From the NCBI GenBank assembly GCA_011109175.1, contig RDEW01000082.1, positions 1-64,000 on the forward strand: a stretch of 64,000 bases of DNA, read 5' to 3'. Source of the DNA: Dicyema japonicum. Its lineage: Eukaryota > Dicyemida > Rhombozoa > Dicyemidae. A program made the translations under genes and the position numbers. Each line of letters starts with the position of its first letter. Positions within the stretch are counted from its first letter, which is position 1. This document shows positions 1-11,530 of this stretch, piece by piece. The notes below the pieces were generated by a model. The model saw only the letters and a program-made list of their open reading frames with translations. It had not been told where the DNA came from and did no database searches.

Positions 1-237
1 ATAAAATCTACCTAACCTCATTTAGAACTGGTCACAATAGTTATCGAGATACGCCATCGAAGGCATCGAGTCTAACGTTGATCCTTGGTGACCTTTGTAT
101 CATCGACTAGATCGTCCGCTTGTGGACGAGTACTCCTCCAAGTCTCAATAGCAAATGAGATAAACAAATTTAATTTATTAACCACGAAAAGACGAGAGAG
201 AAGGATAAGAGAGTTATCGTCTAATTAAGCAATTCTG

Positions 238-765
238 GTGTCCATACCAGTCCTTTTCATGCAGTTAGGTTTGAGTCTTGGATTAATCTACACAACGGGG
301 AAAGTTTATTCTCGTGATTTCATCAACGGTCGAATGGGCCAAGTGGTGGCAAACAACCAAAAATCAAAACCGCGATACCTTCCAATGGAGTTCCACAAGG
401 ATCATTGTTGTCACCAATGCTATTCAACATGTTCCTCAGTGAGTTCCCATCCCGATCCACAAAAAACTCAATTCTTTCATCGTATGCGAATGATCTCGTG
501 ATTGTAGTTAAACGTTTTCAATCCTTGAAGTCATCTTGGATCCTCTTCTTTCATTCACTCATCAAGTGGACCTGGTAACCGCGAGGATGCAAAAGAAAAT
601 TGGAATTCTCAAAACTTAGCGCACTACTCAATATCTTCCCGGCCATCGTTAGAGCTTCTATACAAAAAATTTGATCTACCGAGTATCGAGTACTCCTGGG
701 CTGCATGGATTGGTCCCCTATCACTAACGGCACAGAGCATGTTGGGATAACAAATGATCCTCATT
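238..765 (+). mobile_element. LINE reverse transcriptase fragment, frameshifted
   Basis: Decayed non-LTR reverse transcriptase. Around 300-370 the frame reads FINGR..., shifts by one base near 385, and then gives the palm motif B block (NGVPQGSLLSPMLFN) and motif C at about 486 as YAND in place of the usual YADD/FADD. From 560 to 750 the sequence resembles the C-terminal part of the same ORF type (VxxRMQKKIGIL...). The N in motif C, the frameshifts and stops say the copy is dead. Clade not assigned; a Jockey/CR1-like RT is the best guess. Confidence 0.6.
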
Positions 766-1248
766 CAAACCCACTAGTAATTAAATTAAATTTAAATAAT
801 ATTTAATATTATTATCGAATATTTTATAAAAGCTCTTAAAAGCACAATGGAAGACCGAGAACAACCCTCCCGGTCGTTTTACAAAACGATCTGATAGCTG
901 TGAAGAAAACATTGGCATCTGGTGACTATCTGGACTCGCTGATGGACCTAGCTAAGAACAGAAGAGCTTGAGCAAGCTAACTAACTCTCTTATATTTTTT
1001 GCTGCACTTGCGAGGCTATAAATATTATGGTTCTCGTGAAAGTGCTAATAATAATAAAAGCACAATTTATAACATGGAAAACTCTATGAGAATTCTAAAT
1101 CACGTGATGACATCAATTTTAAGTAAACGTTATTCTATGCAGCATAACATAGATCTTTTAGATAACAATGACACGTTAAGGATTTGTCCACTTTCTTATT
1201 CTCTTAAGTGAAGTAATAATAATTACAAGTTCTGTTGCTATTAGTTAG

Positions 1249-2285
1249 TTGCCTTGACGTCACTTACATGAGGAGATCGATTGCCATCAGAGTCTAACTG
1301 ACGATACTGAGAAGTTCACTATCTCAGAGTCATTGGTGGTCCTTGCAATTATTTCTTTGTTTAAAACCCCAGGATATACTCGACCACTCGTGCTTCAGAC
1401 CCTATAGCTCTTCCAATTAATCTCCATTGATAATGTGAAAGACAACTTTGCATCAGTTATATAGGCAAGGATCATACAATTATATTTTCAAAAAATTCAC
1501 AAAAATAAGTCTTAATGTGAGTGAATGATTCCAATGGTTATTCAAAAGTACCTCTGGAGTCTGTTCTGCCGCTGAAAAGACCAAGGGGTCAAAACGGCAA
1601 AGTACGCGGCCCTACTCGAGGATATTTGTTTGTTACACAAAAGTCTGGTTCCTTTATATAGACAACACTTATCATCGAGCCCTTTACTAGCAAACCAGAT
1701 TTTTTTGGTCTTGTTCAGTGAGGCGATTCTTAAAGTTTGTCACGAATCGTTTTAGGAGGTTCCCTGATCCTCACATCTAGGTACGTGTCGGTTAGGAGTG
1801 TCTTAGTTCGCCTGACTGTGCAACTATTAAGGAAGTTTTCAAGAACTTGTGACAAATTCCTATATTTCCCCAGTCGACACCCTTTAACACGTCGATCTCA
1901 AAAATGGTCGTCATCAAAAGGAACCTTTGGACCATTGCGCTCATCAATTTTTGGCTCCACGCAACTTTCAAAGTCAATCTGCCCATACGAAGCCGCTATG
2001 GTAAGAAGACAGGAATGAATCTACCAATGGTCAAATGCTGCAGGTTCTTTACATTTCGTCTAAGATACGAGCGTTGCTTTCATGTTTTCCAAATTGAAGA
2101 ATTCTCCACTGAGACCATCCGCAGAAATTTTGAGCCGATGCCATTTCCAATGAGAAGAGCTGTTCAGGATTTTCGACCCCGCCGGACTCGTCCTCACATT
2201 TGTCGGTCTGGGATCACTTAGTTAGATGAGAACTTTTATTTCTTTCTCTTTGACCCAGTGTCCTGGGGGTAATAATAATAATAAC
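1249..2285 (+). mobile_element. Composite repeat, copy 1, ending in LINE-type tail
   Basis: The first about 880 bases (1249-2127) recur at 51,873-52,750 with roughly 90 percent identity by eye, including a LINE-A C-terminal remnant (1550-1640, 'tctgttctgccgctgaaaag'). After 2127 this copy continues into a segment ending at 2190-2285 with the LINE tail: GGGATCAC at 2210, GTGTCC at 2258 and a TAATAATAATAATAA run. Coding potential is poor; the open frames at 1737-2221 are not recognised and look like shadows. Confidence 0.6.
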
Positions 2286-4080
2286 CGATCTAGTGAGTTT
2301 AAATGTTAGTATTAAACTCCGCAAATGCCAACTACATTGTTCCTTTCCGCAATGGCACTGCAGTCTGATATAACATTATTAAATACATGTTATATACGTC
2401 GGCGTGCTGTCTCTCCAAATATATTCTTTCGAACACATACAAGTTATTATTTTAAAGATTTATAGAAGAACCAGGTAGTGCCTTATGTCTATACTAAATC
2501 TACCATCATACGCCTCTGGGTTATTGAATGGATCGTTATGTTATGTTGTCCAATTAAGTCGTGTCCGACCCTTGGAGATCTCATGAACGAGTTTCCTCCA
2601 CTCTCCCCGATCCGTTGCAATTTGGAGTAGCCTTGATATAGGCATTCCCTGACGTCTTCCACCGTGGATAGCCACCGAGTCCTTGGTCGGCCAGGTCTTC
2701 TCTTCCCAGTATATTGCTCAGCATAATGGTTCTTTCCAGTGAATCAGAGCGGATAACATGCCCAAAGAACGCCAATCTGTGTTTTACGATTCTTCCTTCT
2801 AGTGAATGTCAGTCTCTACCCATTTGAGTACATCGATGTTTGTAATTTTGGAAGAATAGATCGTTGCACACGATAATGATATATTTTTATTAAAAATACT
2901 CATGCAATTGAACATAAGTAGAATCAACTCCAAAAAGTTATCCTTTTGGTAAAAAAACTATATAAATACAAAAATGTACACAAATACAAAAAATTATTTG
3001 GAAGAAAATTAATTAATTATGGCTTATTTTAATTTAAATGAAGATTCAAGTTGACTCAATATCCTAGTAGCATTGAGCCTAATTCCCGAAAAATACTTGA
3101 AATGACTTTTCGCTATCGAAAAAAATATATTCTCACAAATTATTAGCACAACATTTCAGACAATTATTATTTATTTATTTTTAGCTATTGGAACAATAGC
3201 TCCATATAAAAGATAAAGATCACTTGAGATTTGTGGGAACATCTGTTCAAGAAGATACTTTTAATTTGTTAGATTCAAAGGTTCCCGATTTATTTTAGCA
3301 TTTGAGACTAAAAATGTAGCAGTTATTGGCCCACTCATTAAAAAGGACAAAAAAACAATCCTTATGATCAAAGCGATAAAAACGTATCAGAATTCATAGA
3401 AGAATTATTGAATGAAGAAGAGATTAACTTTTAGGTTAAAACCTCAATTTTTGAAACAATCTCGGTTTTTAGAACGCTTTGTGTTCCAAATCGAGGTCGA
3501 ACTTCATTGATTTTGCGTTATTTTTTTAAATACCATTGTAATTTTTTTCCGGACCAAAATCCAGATAGTCCATGATACGATTCCCGTTGCTGTCCATTCG
3601 GTAAGAAGTTTTTGTATATTTTATATCAATAAAAATTCAGATTATTGAAAAAAAGACGTTATGTCATAGGACGTAATAAAGCATATGCAACACGAGAGAT
3701 CAAATGACTTAGTTTCCTTCTTCAAATTCTGGCGATTCTTTGTTTCGTCTATTAGCCCGTAGATGTTTCCCCGTCATTGATGCGTCTCTTGATTTCCTGA
3801 AGATCTTAGCTATGTACGGTCGGTAGAATCGCCCTTGATCGATCACGGAAACGCAAGACGTTCAGAACAAAATAATCCTCCATAGTCACGTTTGCGACGG
3901 TCACTAGGTTCAGACGAAAAATGTGTCCAAATAGCCTCCATCTTGGTATGCCAAAGCTGGTCTCTTTGGAAAGGTCCACCAATATAGTAGTGGTTTAAAA
4001 TCAATTTTTTAATTAACATAAGTTGCAAATTTATTTTTAATTACTTTTAATTTCACTATAAAAAGTAATCAGATCTATCA
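2286..4080. other. Intergenic with LINE scraps
   Basis: Mostly AT-rich sequence without a supported gene. 2560-2830 holds a LINE C-terminus on the minus strand, annotated separately. 3843-4028 on the minus strand has a weak BED-finger-like string (IWTHFSSEPSDRRKR) that may be hAT debris, but no paired cysteines follow. I see nothing else in 2880-3830. Confidence 0.4.
2560..2830 (-). mobile_element. LINE C-terminal fragment (FGHVIRSD motif)
   Basis: Minus-strand reading AFFGHVIRSDSLERTIMLSN followed by a basic stretch matches the FGHVxRxD...KxxMxGxxxGxRxRGRP segment found C-terminal of the RT in many invertebrate LINEs. Only the last about 70 residues are present and the frame breaks on both sides. 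Confidence 0.6.
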
Positions 4081-4320
4081 AAATTTCATCGGCTTTTTGT
4101 TCCATTCGCGGTGGAAACGTCAGGAATCCTTGGCGTCCAAGCAGATGAGTTGCTTCGTAAGATCGGCTCCATGATCCAAGCTGTGACCAAGGATCCGCGA
4201 GAGACTTGTTGGTTTCGAGAAAGTATCTCGTTGGCTATTGTTAGGAGAAATAGCATGGCCATTCACAGCCTCGTACTGGACGAAGACCCGGATTATTATG
4301 ATATTAGTTGCAGATAGCAT
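4081..4320 (+). mobile_element. LINE-A 3-prime fragment
   Basis: Plus-strand frame reads FVAVETSGILG...ELLRKIG... DPRETCWFRESISLAIVRRNS, the C-terminal block shared by all LINE-A copies here (compare 6680-7023 and 50,540-50,817). The 5-prime part is missing, as expected for 5-prime truncated retrotransposition. Confidence 0.65.
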
Positions 4321-4329
4321 CGATCTTTA

Positions 4330-4980
4330 TTTTCATTTTTTCTTGTATTATTCTTGTGGACTGACTTGTGCTAGTTTTGAAAATTGTTTTTTTTCGTCAA
4401 ATGAAAGAAAACATTTTTCAAGAATCAAGTAAACCCAGAATAACGAATCGTGTGATCCCTGCTCGCTTTAAGAAATTTGGCGTCTATGCACCATTGAAGA
4501 AACTTAAGAATTTCGATGTGTTCTACTTCAAATGAATATGCTTTTATTTATTCTTTCAAATAATCGGAAAACCCTCAACCAAGAGATTGATTGAAATATC
4601 TCCTGAAATGGTGTAAAATGTTTCCCATGTCACTTGATGTGTTATATAGCAATAATTGCCCACGAATAGTCAAGGATTGTGTAAATTTCAGTTTGTATAA
4701 AATATAGTTATGTCTCCTATTGCTAGGATCTATTCTCGAAACATGTGAGCTCGTTATTTTAAAATTTCCTCAATCAAACCTTTATTTCAAACTATTTCGG
4801 TGTTCATAAAGTGAGACTGTTTTTGACAAATATTTTGTTGTTTTGTCAACGTGTTATGAAGCGTTCCAAAAGATCTCGACATGTCTCGAAGAAAGCACAT
4901 GGTATATTATCTACATTAAAGTCATCACTGTTATAACAACATTTTTTAAATTAAATCAATTCCAAAGACCATTGTTAAAC
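4330..4980. other. No gene seen
   Basis: AT-rich sequence with only short frames. I found no supported exon pair, repeat or known motif. Confidence 0.3.
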
Positions 4981-4985
4981 CGAAA

Positions 4986-5460
4986 AAAACTAAACTAAGT
5001 GATCCCGACGAATTGGATCAAAGCTCTCATCTTTTCTCGGTGTTGATCCCTTGACCCTACACAGGACGAGCACTTTCTTTTTGGCATTGTGTCCATTCCT
5101 GTTTTTTTCGATTAGTTTCTCCATGGGCGTTGGTGATTTAATATTTTTCCATGTGTACTATCTCTCCGTTAGCTTGAAGGCCCTTTTCTGAGTTGCGGAA
5201 ATTTTCTGGATGTTCGTATAAGAGGCCAGTGGTCCCCATGAAGTACACGCATATGAAATGTATGGTTCGATGCACTGTGAGTAGAGCGTTTTAAGTATAG
5301 GGTGATGTCCAATTTTCCATAGACCTGTTAGGCATTTCAGAAGGTTGATTTTCTTCTCACATTTGTTCAGCACGTTAGTGAAGTGTCTCGAAAAGTTCAT
5401 GTGTGTATCGAAAGTCAGACCCAATATTTTTTGCCATTTGCTGAACGGCAATTCTCTTTC
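4986..5460 (-). mobile_element. LINE RT C-terminal domain fragment
   Basis: The minus-strand ORF at 5451-5158 reads LGLTFDTHMNFSRHF... KINLLKCLTG... YSQCIEPYISYACTSWGP, the post-palm thumb region of Jockey/CR1-type RTs (LGxTFD, NxLKxLxG, YxxxxxPxxxYxxxxW). The 3-prime end near 4986 carries the GGGATCACTTAG tail motif shared with the other LINE ends. It has no palm domain and is inactive. Confidence 0.7.
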
Positions 5461-5635
5461 CTTCCCCTTTTAGCAATGTCACGACTAGAAGGATAGTTTT
5501 AAATTGTTTTATTAAATTTGCTGATTTTTAAATATATAAATAATTTTATATTTAATTGATTACTCACTCCACCAATTTGTTTTAAACAAGTTACTAATTT
5601 TTAGCAAATGTGGATTGATTACTAAAAATCATCCC

Positions 5636-5985
5636 CCCGTGGCGCCATGTGGCGCTGCGTGGTTAATTGGTTTAAGTTTTCTGCTTGCTTGTCTGTTCCT
5701 CCTCCCTCTTCCTAATAGAGTGGCGTCATGTGATTCACCTGGCTAGGTGACGCCCAGTGTCACCTGGCTAGGTGACGCCCAGTGCCAGGCCGGCATGAAA
5801 AAGGATAATTTGCTCTTCCCCACTCCACTGGAGGGTTTCCACAACTGCATGTAATGGACGTCTCACCCTTTATGCTGATCCCGGATGGACTCTGTTTTTG
5901 TAGAAGTGGAAACTGGATACACTTAATTAGTTGTTTACTTTAACTTCTTTCTCGGTGTATCCGGGGTTAATAATAATAATTATTA
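5636..5985 (+). mobile_element. SINE family, copy S1
   Basis: Best plus-oriented copy of an about 350-bp repeat also found at 37,203, 37,915, 62,968 and 63,141 (minus), with diverged relatives at 42,290 and 44,690. The head contains a tRNA A-box-like string (TGGCGCTGCGTGGTTAA). The body is the same in all copies. The tail has the inverted pair GGATACAC (5915) / GTGTATCC (5955) followed by a TAA run from 5966. 5744-5780 contains a tandem duplication of 'cacctggctaggtgacgccc'. No ORF. Most likely a tRNA-derived SINE mobilised by a LINE with the same tail. Confidence 0.7.
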
Positions 5986-5994
5986 AAAATCAAT

Positions 5995-6130
5995 AAATAT
6001 TCTTGTCTCGGAGACCGGTACCGATTTACTCCTGTTGCGGTCGAGTCATCAGGAGCCGTTGGTCCAATGAGTGCTGAGTTCTTGCGAGAACTCGGAGGAA
6101 TGCTTGCCAGAAAGAACCAATTGTTTGGGC
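5995..6130 (+). mobile_element. LINE-A 3-prime fragment
   Basis: Frame-broken copy of the LINE-A C-terminal block (GDRYRFTPVAVESSGAVGP...EFLRELGG...LARK). It is nearly identical to the copies at 20,461 and 47,244 and lies directly after the TAA tail of SINE S1. Confidence 0.6.
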
Positions 6131-6621
6131 GAAATTCAAAAAAATCTCTCTTACCTGCTCTACTGGAATCCACATGGGGACTGGGTAAAGCCTCTTTCAG
6201 ATAGATCGAGGGTTTTTTTTAAATCAAATGCGCTCATTTTCACGGTTACACTGACCAGGTCCATCCATGTATTTGATTCATATTAGAACCTTTACTGGTG
6301 ATAGGTCGAAGGTTGAATAGATTTGTATTTCTATATTGTTAACTGTTCCGATGCGAAGGCACCTTTATGTAAACCGTTAAAAATCATTGATATGCTGCGG
6401 AATAGAGATATAAGTGTTGACTTCCAAATATGCGTCATTTTATTTTTTAGGTCATTGACTTTACGACCATAAGTCGTACAACCTTCTTCTGACTGCTCTA
6501 TTGAAATTTGCCATTTTTATCGATTTTTTCTATTTTTCAATGATATTAAAAAAAAATTATTTTTATTTTTTATTTTTTTAAATTTAAATAATTTTATTTT
6601 TTATTTTTTTAAATTTAATAA

Positions 6622-7026
6622 TTCCGTTGCCGGATCGAACCGACTGGTCTATTTGACAACGGAAGACGCCCTGACGGCATGACCTCCTTTCCTTTTGAGC
6701 GAGGGCGAAACCTTGTATGGGATGTGACCTGTGTCTGCTCTTTCGCCCCAAGCAAAAAAAATAATTCACCGGGCAGACCTTCTTCTCAAGCAGAGGAAGT
6801 AAAAAATGCTAAATATTCGGATATCAGCGACAGGTACATTTTCGCACCTGTCGCGATTGAAACTTCGGGGAACTTTGGCCCTAAAACGCTGAAGTTCCTG
6901 AACCATTTGGGAAAACTACTAACTGACAAAACTGGTGATCTTCGTGAGACGAGATGGCTCAAGGAGAGGCTCTCGTTGGCTGTTGTCCTTGGGAATAGCT
7001 TGTGCATCTCCCAACAGCTGAATTAA
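6622..7026 (+). mobile_element. LINE-A C-terminal portion, long open frame
   Basis: Open frame 6679-7026 (115 aa) carries the complete LINE-A C-terminus: TSFPFERGRNLVWDVTC, then APVAIETSG, then RETRWLKERLSLAVVLGNS. Just upstream, 6622-6680 shows the frame-shifted DRTDW..PDG segment that precedes it in longer copies. The reverse transcriptase is missing. This is one of the cleanest examples of the family end. Confidence 0.75.
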
Positions 7027-7329
7027 AATTAACTATTCTTTTTCCTTTTTCCTTATAATAATAATGAGTTTGATTAATAATTTTAAGCAAGCATGGGTCG
7101 GAATGTTGCTGTTGGAGGCTACACCAGACTTTCAATTGCTCAAAAAGGTATAAAGAAACCAAAAAATCTGCTTCATGTCAGACGATATCGAATTCTGTTG
7201 GATTTAAAATCGGGATGCGAGGTTGGTTTTTAAAATTTTTGGGGGTACGAACTTAAAGCGATTTGGGGAGCGCTGGTTTAGTTAGTTTAGTTTTTGAGTA
7301 AAAAAGAAAACTACAAAGAATTTTAGTTA

Positions 7330-7975
7330 AGAGACCAGGATTGCGAAGGCGATCAGAGGGAATTTCTAATCAACACCTTTTCGAGCCTCTACCTTAATCG
7401 AAGTTTTCATCTCTTCGAAGCAAGTTTTTGTCCGATACTGGAGAGAAATGCGTCCGTCTTCTTTCCTGCGACCCCAGAAGTTTCCATCGCAATAGGAATG
7501 AAATGGTAGTTATCCCTGAATGATCCTTACTTTCAAATTTTCATGATTTCTTCCATATCTCCACAAATGTGGTGTCCCAAACTATTGATTTACCGTGGGA
7601 GTATGGAAATAATGAAATTTCATTTGGCTTCTTCCCATCGCCTCTTTCTGAGGCAAAAGTTCGAGTCGAACGGAAACCCAGAGGCTCTGAGGGCCATAGA
7701 ATAACGTCATTTAGAGCTCGTCCTGCGCTCCATCGGCATTACAGAGGATCTAGACATTTGGTGTGGACGTACCGTCCGGAACGGCATCTGTGTTGCTGGC
7801 ATACATCCTATCCGAGTGGCAATGCATCTTGGATCCTGAGGCAATTATTGTCAAGGGATGTTCCGATAGACGAGCATAGTATGGCTTCAAGTTAGGCCCC
7901 ATTTCTATGATGCGCGGACATGATACATGCATGTCGGTGCTGGTTAGCTCCTGTGTTAGCATTTCCAACCTCCTT
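7330..7975 (-). mobile_element. Decayed LINE-A C-terminal half
   Basis: On the minus strand, pieces in alternating frames give DVCQQHRCRSG (degenerate zinc motif), ERGDGKKPNEISLFPYSHGKS, IVWDTT, and YHFIPIAMETSGVAG. These are in the order expected for LINE-A. Several frameshifts and stops show an old copy. Confidence 0.6.
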
Positions 7976-7999
7976 TTATTTGCAATAGAGTCTCAGCTT

Positions 8000-9221
8000 T
8001 CCTGGTTGTAATGTCGATCGGGAATTCCATGCCCATCTTCCCCAACATACTAACTCTGGAACTTCGCGCCCAAGGTAAGTCTAATTGCTTTATGTAAAAT
8101 CCGTTGCACCAAGTGACTACTGTTAGCAAAAGATGAAAAGTAAACAGGCAGGGCAGCTTCCAGGGGGACTTTTTTTAGCCCAGAAGTACAAAAATTGGTT
8201 ATATGCTGTAATTGATAGTGTTTTTTCTGTGACTAACATCTTCTGAATTGTCAAGGGGTAGCCGACTTTTTACGGCTTCTCAAAGGGTCATCATGAGTGC
8301 GTTGAATTATAACCAAATTAATGTCATGATTGACCACGTTCCGGTCCATCGTAGTTCAGACAATTAAACGAGAAGTCGTTTCTTTTACCAAAAAGCTGTG
8401 ACGTTGGCTAGACTCAAGTCATGAAGTACGAGATAGACTCAATGACTTCTCCAGTTGACTTCCATTGAAATCGTGAGATGCAGCGAAACGTCAATTATGT
8501 CGACGGGCCGTTGTTGATTAATTTTTGTTTTTAAGTCAAAATAAATGTTTTTATTGTCAAAAAAAATAAAACAAAATTAATTACAAAATCGTCCAAAGTA
8601 CGACAGAATTAACTGACACGTCGACTAAAAGTACAGCATTGACTAGAAAGTAATCATAATAGCAGATTGGCCAAAAAATTGAATCAACAGAATCAATTAC
8701 CCAGAAAACGAATTAAAAAAAAGGTGTGGATAAAATGACTTTGAATGTAAACAGTACAGACGAAGAAGGTAATTTAGTTACTTTCGTAGAGTAGAATACG
8801 ACTATCGAGTAACTATGGGAGTATTCACTTATGAAAAAGTGTCTTATTTCCCAATAAAATAGTTCCAAAGTTTCATGCAATTCCGAAAAAATAACATAAT
8901 TTCTCCATAATTAAAAGCAGCATAATGAATTGATGAGTCAATGATTAATATAAAGCGAGTTAAATTTATTTTAAAGAAAAATCACCCGAGAATCATACAG
9001 AGTCTGCGTGGCTATACCCTCTCAGGATGGCGACTGAGATTCAGTCAAATAGCAAGGAGATTGGTATATAGTGTCTATTTGGTAGTATATTCACTTGTCA
9101 GTAAAAAATTCATCCTTAAATTGTTTTCTCTTTGTTCTAATTACCTTTCTGAGGGATTAGGAAAGTGGAAAGAATCGTCAACAAAATCGGAAATCACTAC
9201 AGTGCGACTGAGATGGTTCTA
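8000..9221. other. Intergenic, no supported gene
   Basis: No convincing coding exon. A string near 8915-8945 (cataatgaattgatgagtca) recurs almost unchanged at 21,990-22,015, so part of this stretch belongs to an unidentified dispersed repeat. The frame at 8941-9222 is not recognised. Confidence 0.3.
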
Positions 9222-10158
9222 GGTAAATTCATCGCCGGTAAATTCATCGCTAGTAAATTCATCGCCGGTTAATTCAAGCGACCACGTGGGTTCTTGAAAG
9301 AAGTCGAAATTTTGATTTTTTATACTATCATTAAAATGTGATGTTGGAGATTTATTTGACGATATGAGTCACGTGGCCAGATCCCTAAGATAGAAGAAAT
9401 TTGAAAACCTCAATTCTCCAAATAGTGTCAAATTTTAATCTACGATGTGCACCACACGTGTGTGTATTGGTTAAAGTGATAGAAAAATTATTGATTATCT
9501 TACTGATTATTGATTAATAATAAAGGTCAAACTTTAAATGTATATTTATGATAATATAATTTTTAGAAAACAAGTTTATGACAATTATTAACAAAAACAT
9601 TGTGTTAATTTCTAAAATGCTAAATTATAGGCAATGCCTTTTAAAAAGAAACACAATTACATGCAACCATTACTCTTGTGTTTAAATAGAGATGAATACT
9701 GTCCTCAGCACTAAAGAAAACTGGCCAATTTTATGGTTCAATTGTCGTATATAGATGAATACTGACAGAGTTATTTATTTTATTATTTGTTAGCCACAGG
9801 CGTACAATCTTTGGTAAGCCTAGCAAAAACAGTTATTAATAATTAATCCAAAGAGGGAACGCAAAAGAGAACGTCTGCTTGTGACAACTAAATTAATCCC
9901 CCAATAATACATGGCAGGCATACGTCAACTTCTGAAGAAAGGTGAAAAAATAGGTCCTCTCTCTTCAATTTTCATAGGTCCTACCGTCACGGATACGTGA
10001 CTCCTATCGCCGAATAATCTCCAAAATCGCAATTTAACAATAATATAAAAAATCAAAATTTCGACCTCTTCTATCTAGAAACCCGCCCACGTGGTCCTTT
10101 ATTTAACTGGGATGAATTTACCGGAGATGAATTTACCGGCGATGAATTTCCGGTTACC
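9222..10158. mobile_element. Non-autonomous transposon with long iterated TIRs
   Basis: The two ends (about 9222-9400 and 9975-10,158) are inverted copies. Each starts with three iterations of a unit like GGTAAATTCATCGCC, followed by a shared CCACGTGG and 'aaattttgattttttat'. The about 570-bp middle has no transposase. The right end falls inside a minus-strand LINE endonuclease fragment. A right-end-like segment also occurs at 15,255-15,345. The superfamily cannot be named from the sequence. Confidence 0.7.
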
Positions 10159-10340
10159 ATAATTCAATATTCGCCATAGTTCTCATCAAGTCTACAAGTA
10201 ACTTTCGTCTCTTGTAGGCACCCAATAGATACGTCGTATCTCTCCAGGTCGTAGATAAGCCTCTAGCATTGAACGTAAGGACCTTTAGACGAGATGAATC
10301 CCTTTGTATCCCTTGCGTTTTAGACATTTTACTCAATTGC
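10159..10340 (-). mobile_element. LINE endonuclease N-terminal fragment
   Basis: The minus-strand frame reads LKVLTFNARGLS followed by RRKLLVDLMRTMANIEL. This fits the first strand and helix of an APE-type LINE endonuclease (xxNxRGLxx....LxxxxxxxDIxxLQET). The copy is cut at 10,158, where the TIR element begins. Confidence 0.6.
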
Positions 10341-10369
10341 GATCCAATTAAGAAACGAGGCACGTCACC

Positions 10370-11530
10370 ACCTCACCAAAAAAAGGTAACTCCTCGGGAG
10401 ATATGTGATACGTTCGCTTATGGAGTTAATAACATTAACAGTAGTTAACCTTCTTGGTCAATCATACAGGTTACGAGAGATACCTCCGTTAGTGATGATC
10501 AGTTATACGTTTTATTAGCGAGTAAACGAAAAGACGAATGCTTAAATAAGTTTTTTTTCACGAGTCTTATTCTAGAGCTAAGACTCTGTATGCATCCCCT
10601 CTTTGTTGTTTTCTTAAAGTCCGTTAAATAAGTTAAGATTAGATTTTCTTCCGAAAACTGATAATCCTTTTTTCAACATCCTTTCATATGAGACTGACCA
10701 GTACAAATTTCGTTTTTGGGTCTGGTTGCCCAATGAATTACCCAATGAAGTCTTTGTGAGACCTCGCATTTCTAAAAAAATGGGAATGAATCTAACTTTT
10801 TGAATTCCTTTCTTTGTATAACGTCAGAATCATCCTGTATCGTGATTTTGAAGACTTTTTCGCTTCCCGGCCACGTATCTTTAAAATCATTTTCTGCTCG
10901 CAATAAGCGATTAAATAAGGTTCAACAAGGTTTGTGCGATCCAATGATCCCTGATGTTTCAAAGACGACTATTTTAAAAATGAACTGCCTGCCGAGACTG
11001 TAGTACTTCTTTTTAAGGGTCTCGGCATTTTCCGAGGCTGATCATGGATGAGCTTACGACACGACACTAGGCGATTGCATTAGAAAACTGGAGACAACCT
11101 GAGGCTCCATTTATATAACTTCACAAAAAAGTCAAGTAGGTATTGTTTACGATCTTCTAATTGCCCAAGAACCTTTTCGTGGCTATAACCTAGAAACCAG
11201 TAATCGGGTTTGAATTTTGAGTTTTTCATCAAAGATAACATCACGGTAACAAAACTGGCAGACCTCTCATTAGATTCATTTGGATCTTTGCAATTTTGAT
11301 GAGTTCTAGGTTAGAACCATCAAAACGATACAAAACAAATGTGAACGAACCACGAATTTACCCCGGTTTCATAACGGTTCTAACGACTTTTTCTCCTTGT
11401 GATAAGCGATCCAATGTGGTTCTGCAGAATCAGTGATCTGCTTCATATGAGTCCTGATGTTTCTCGGCGACTGACTCAAAGATGAACTGTCCACTGAGAT
11501 GTTCATATTTACTCTTCTTTAGCGTCTCGA
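10370..11530. other. No gene; weak LINE-A tail repeats
   Basis: Two segments (about 10,800-11,040 and 11,390-11,530) repeat each other loosely and share strings such as 'gtctcg..ttttccg' with 44,910-44,960. They probably represent LINE-A 3-prime ends on the minus strand. No coding exon recognised. Confidence 0.35.

Noticed and set aside
238-501. YAND as a novel RT catalytic motif
   Set aside because: The copy is frameshifted and stop-ridden, so a decayed YADD is simpler.
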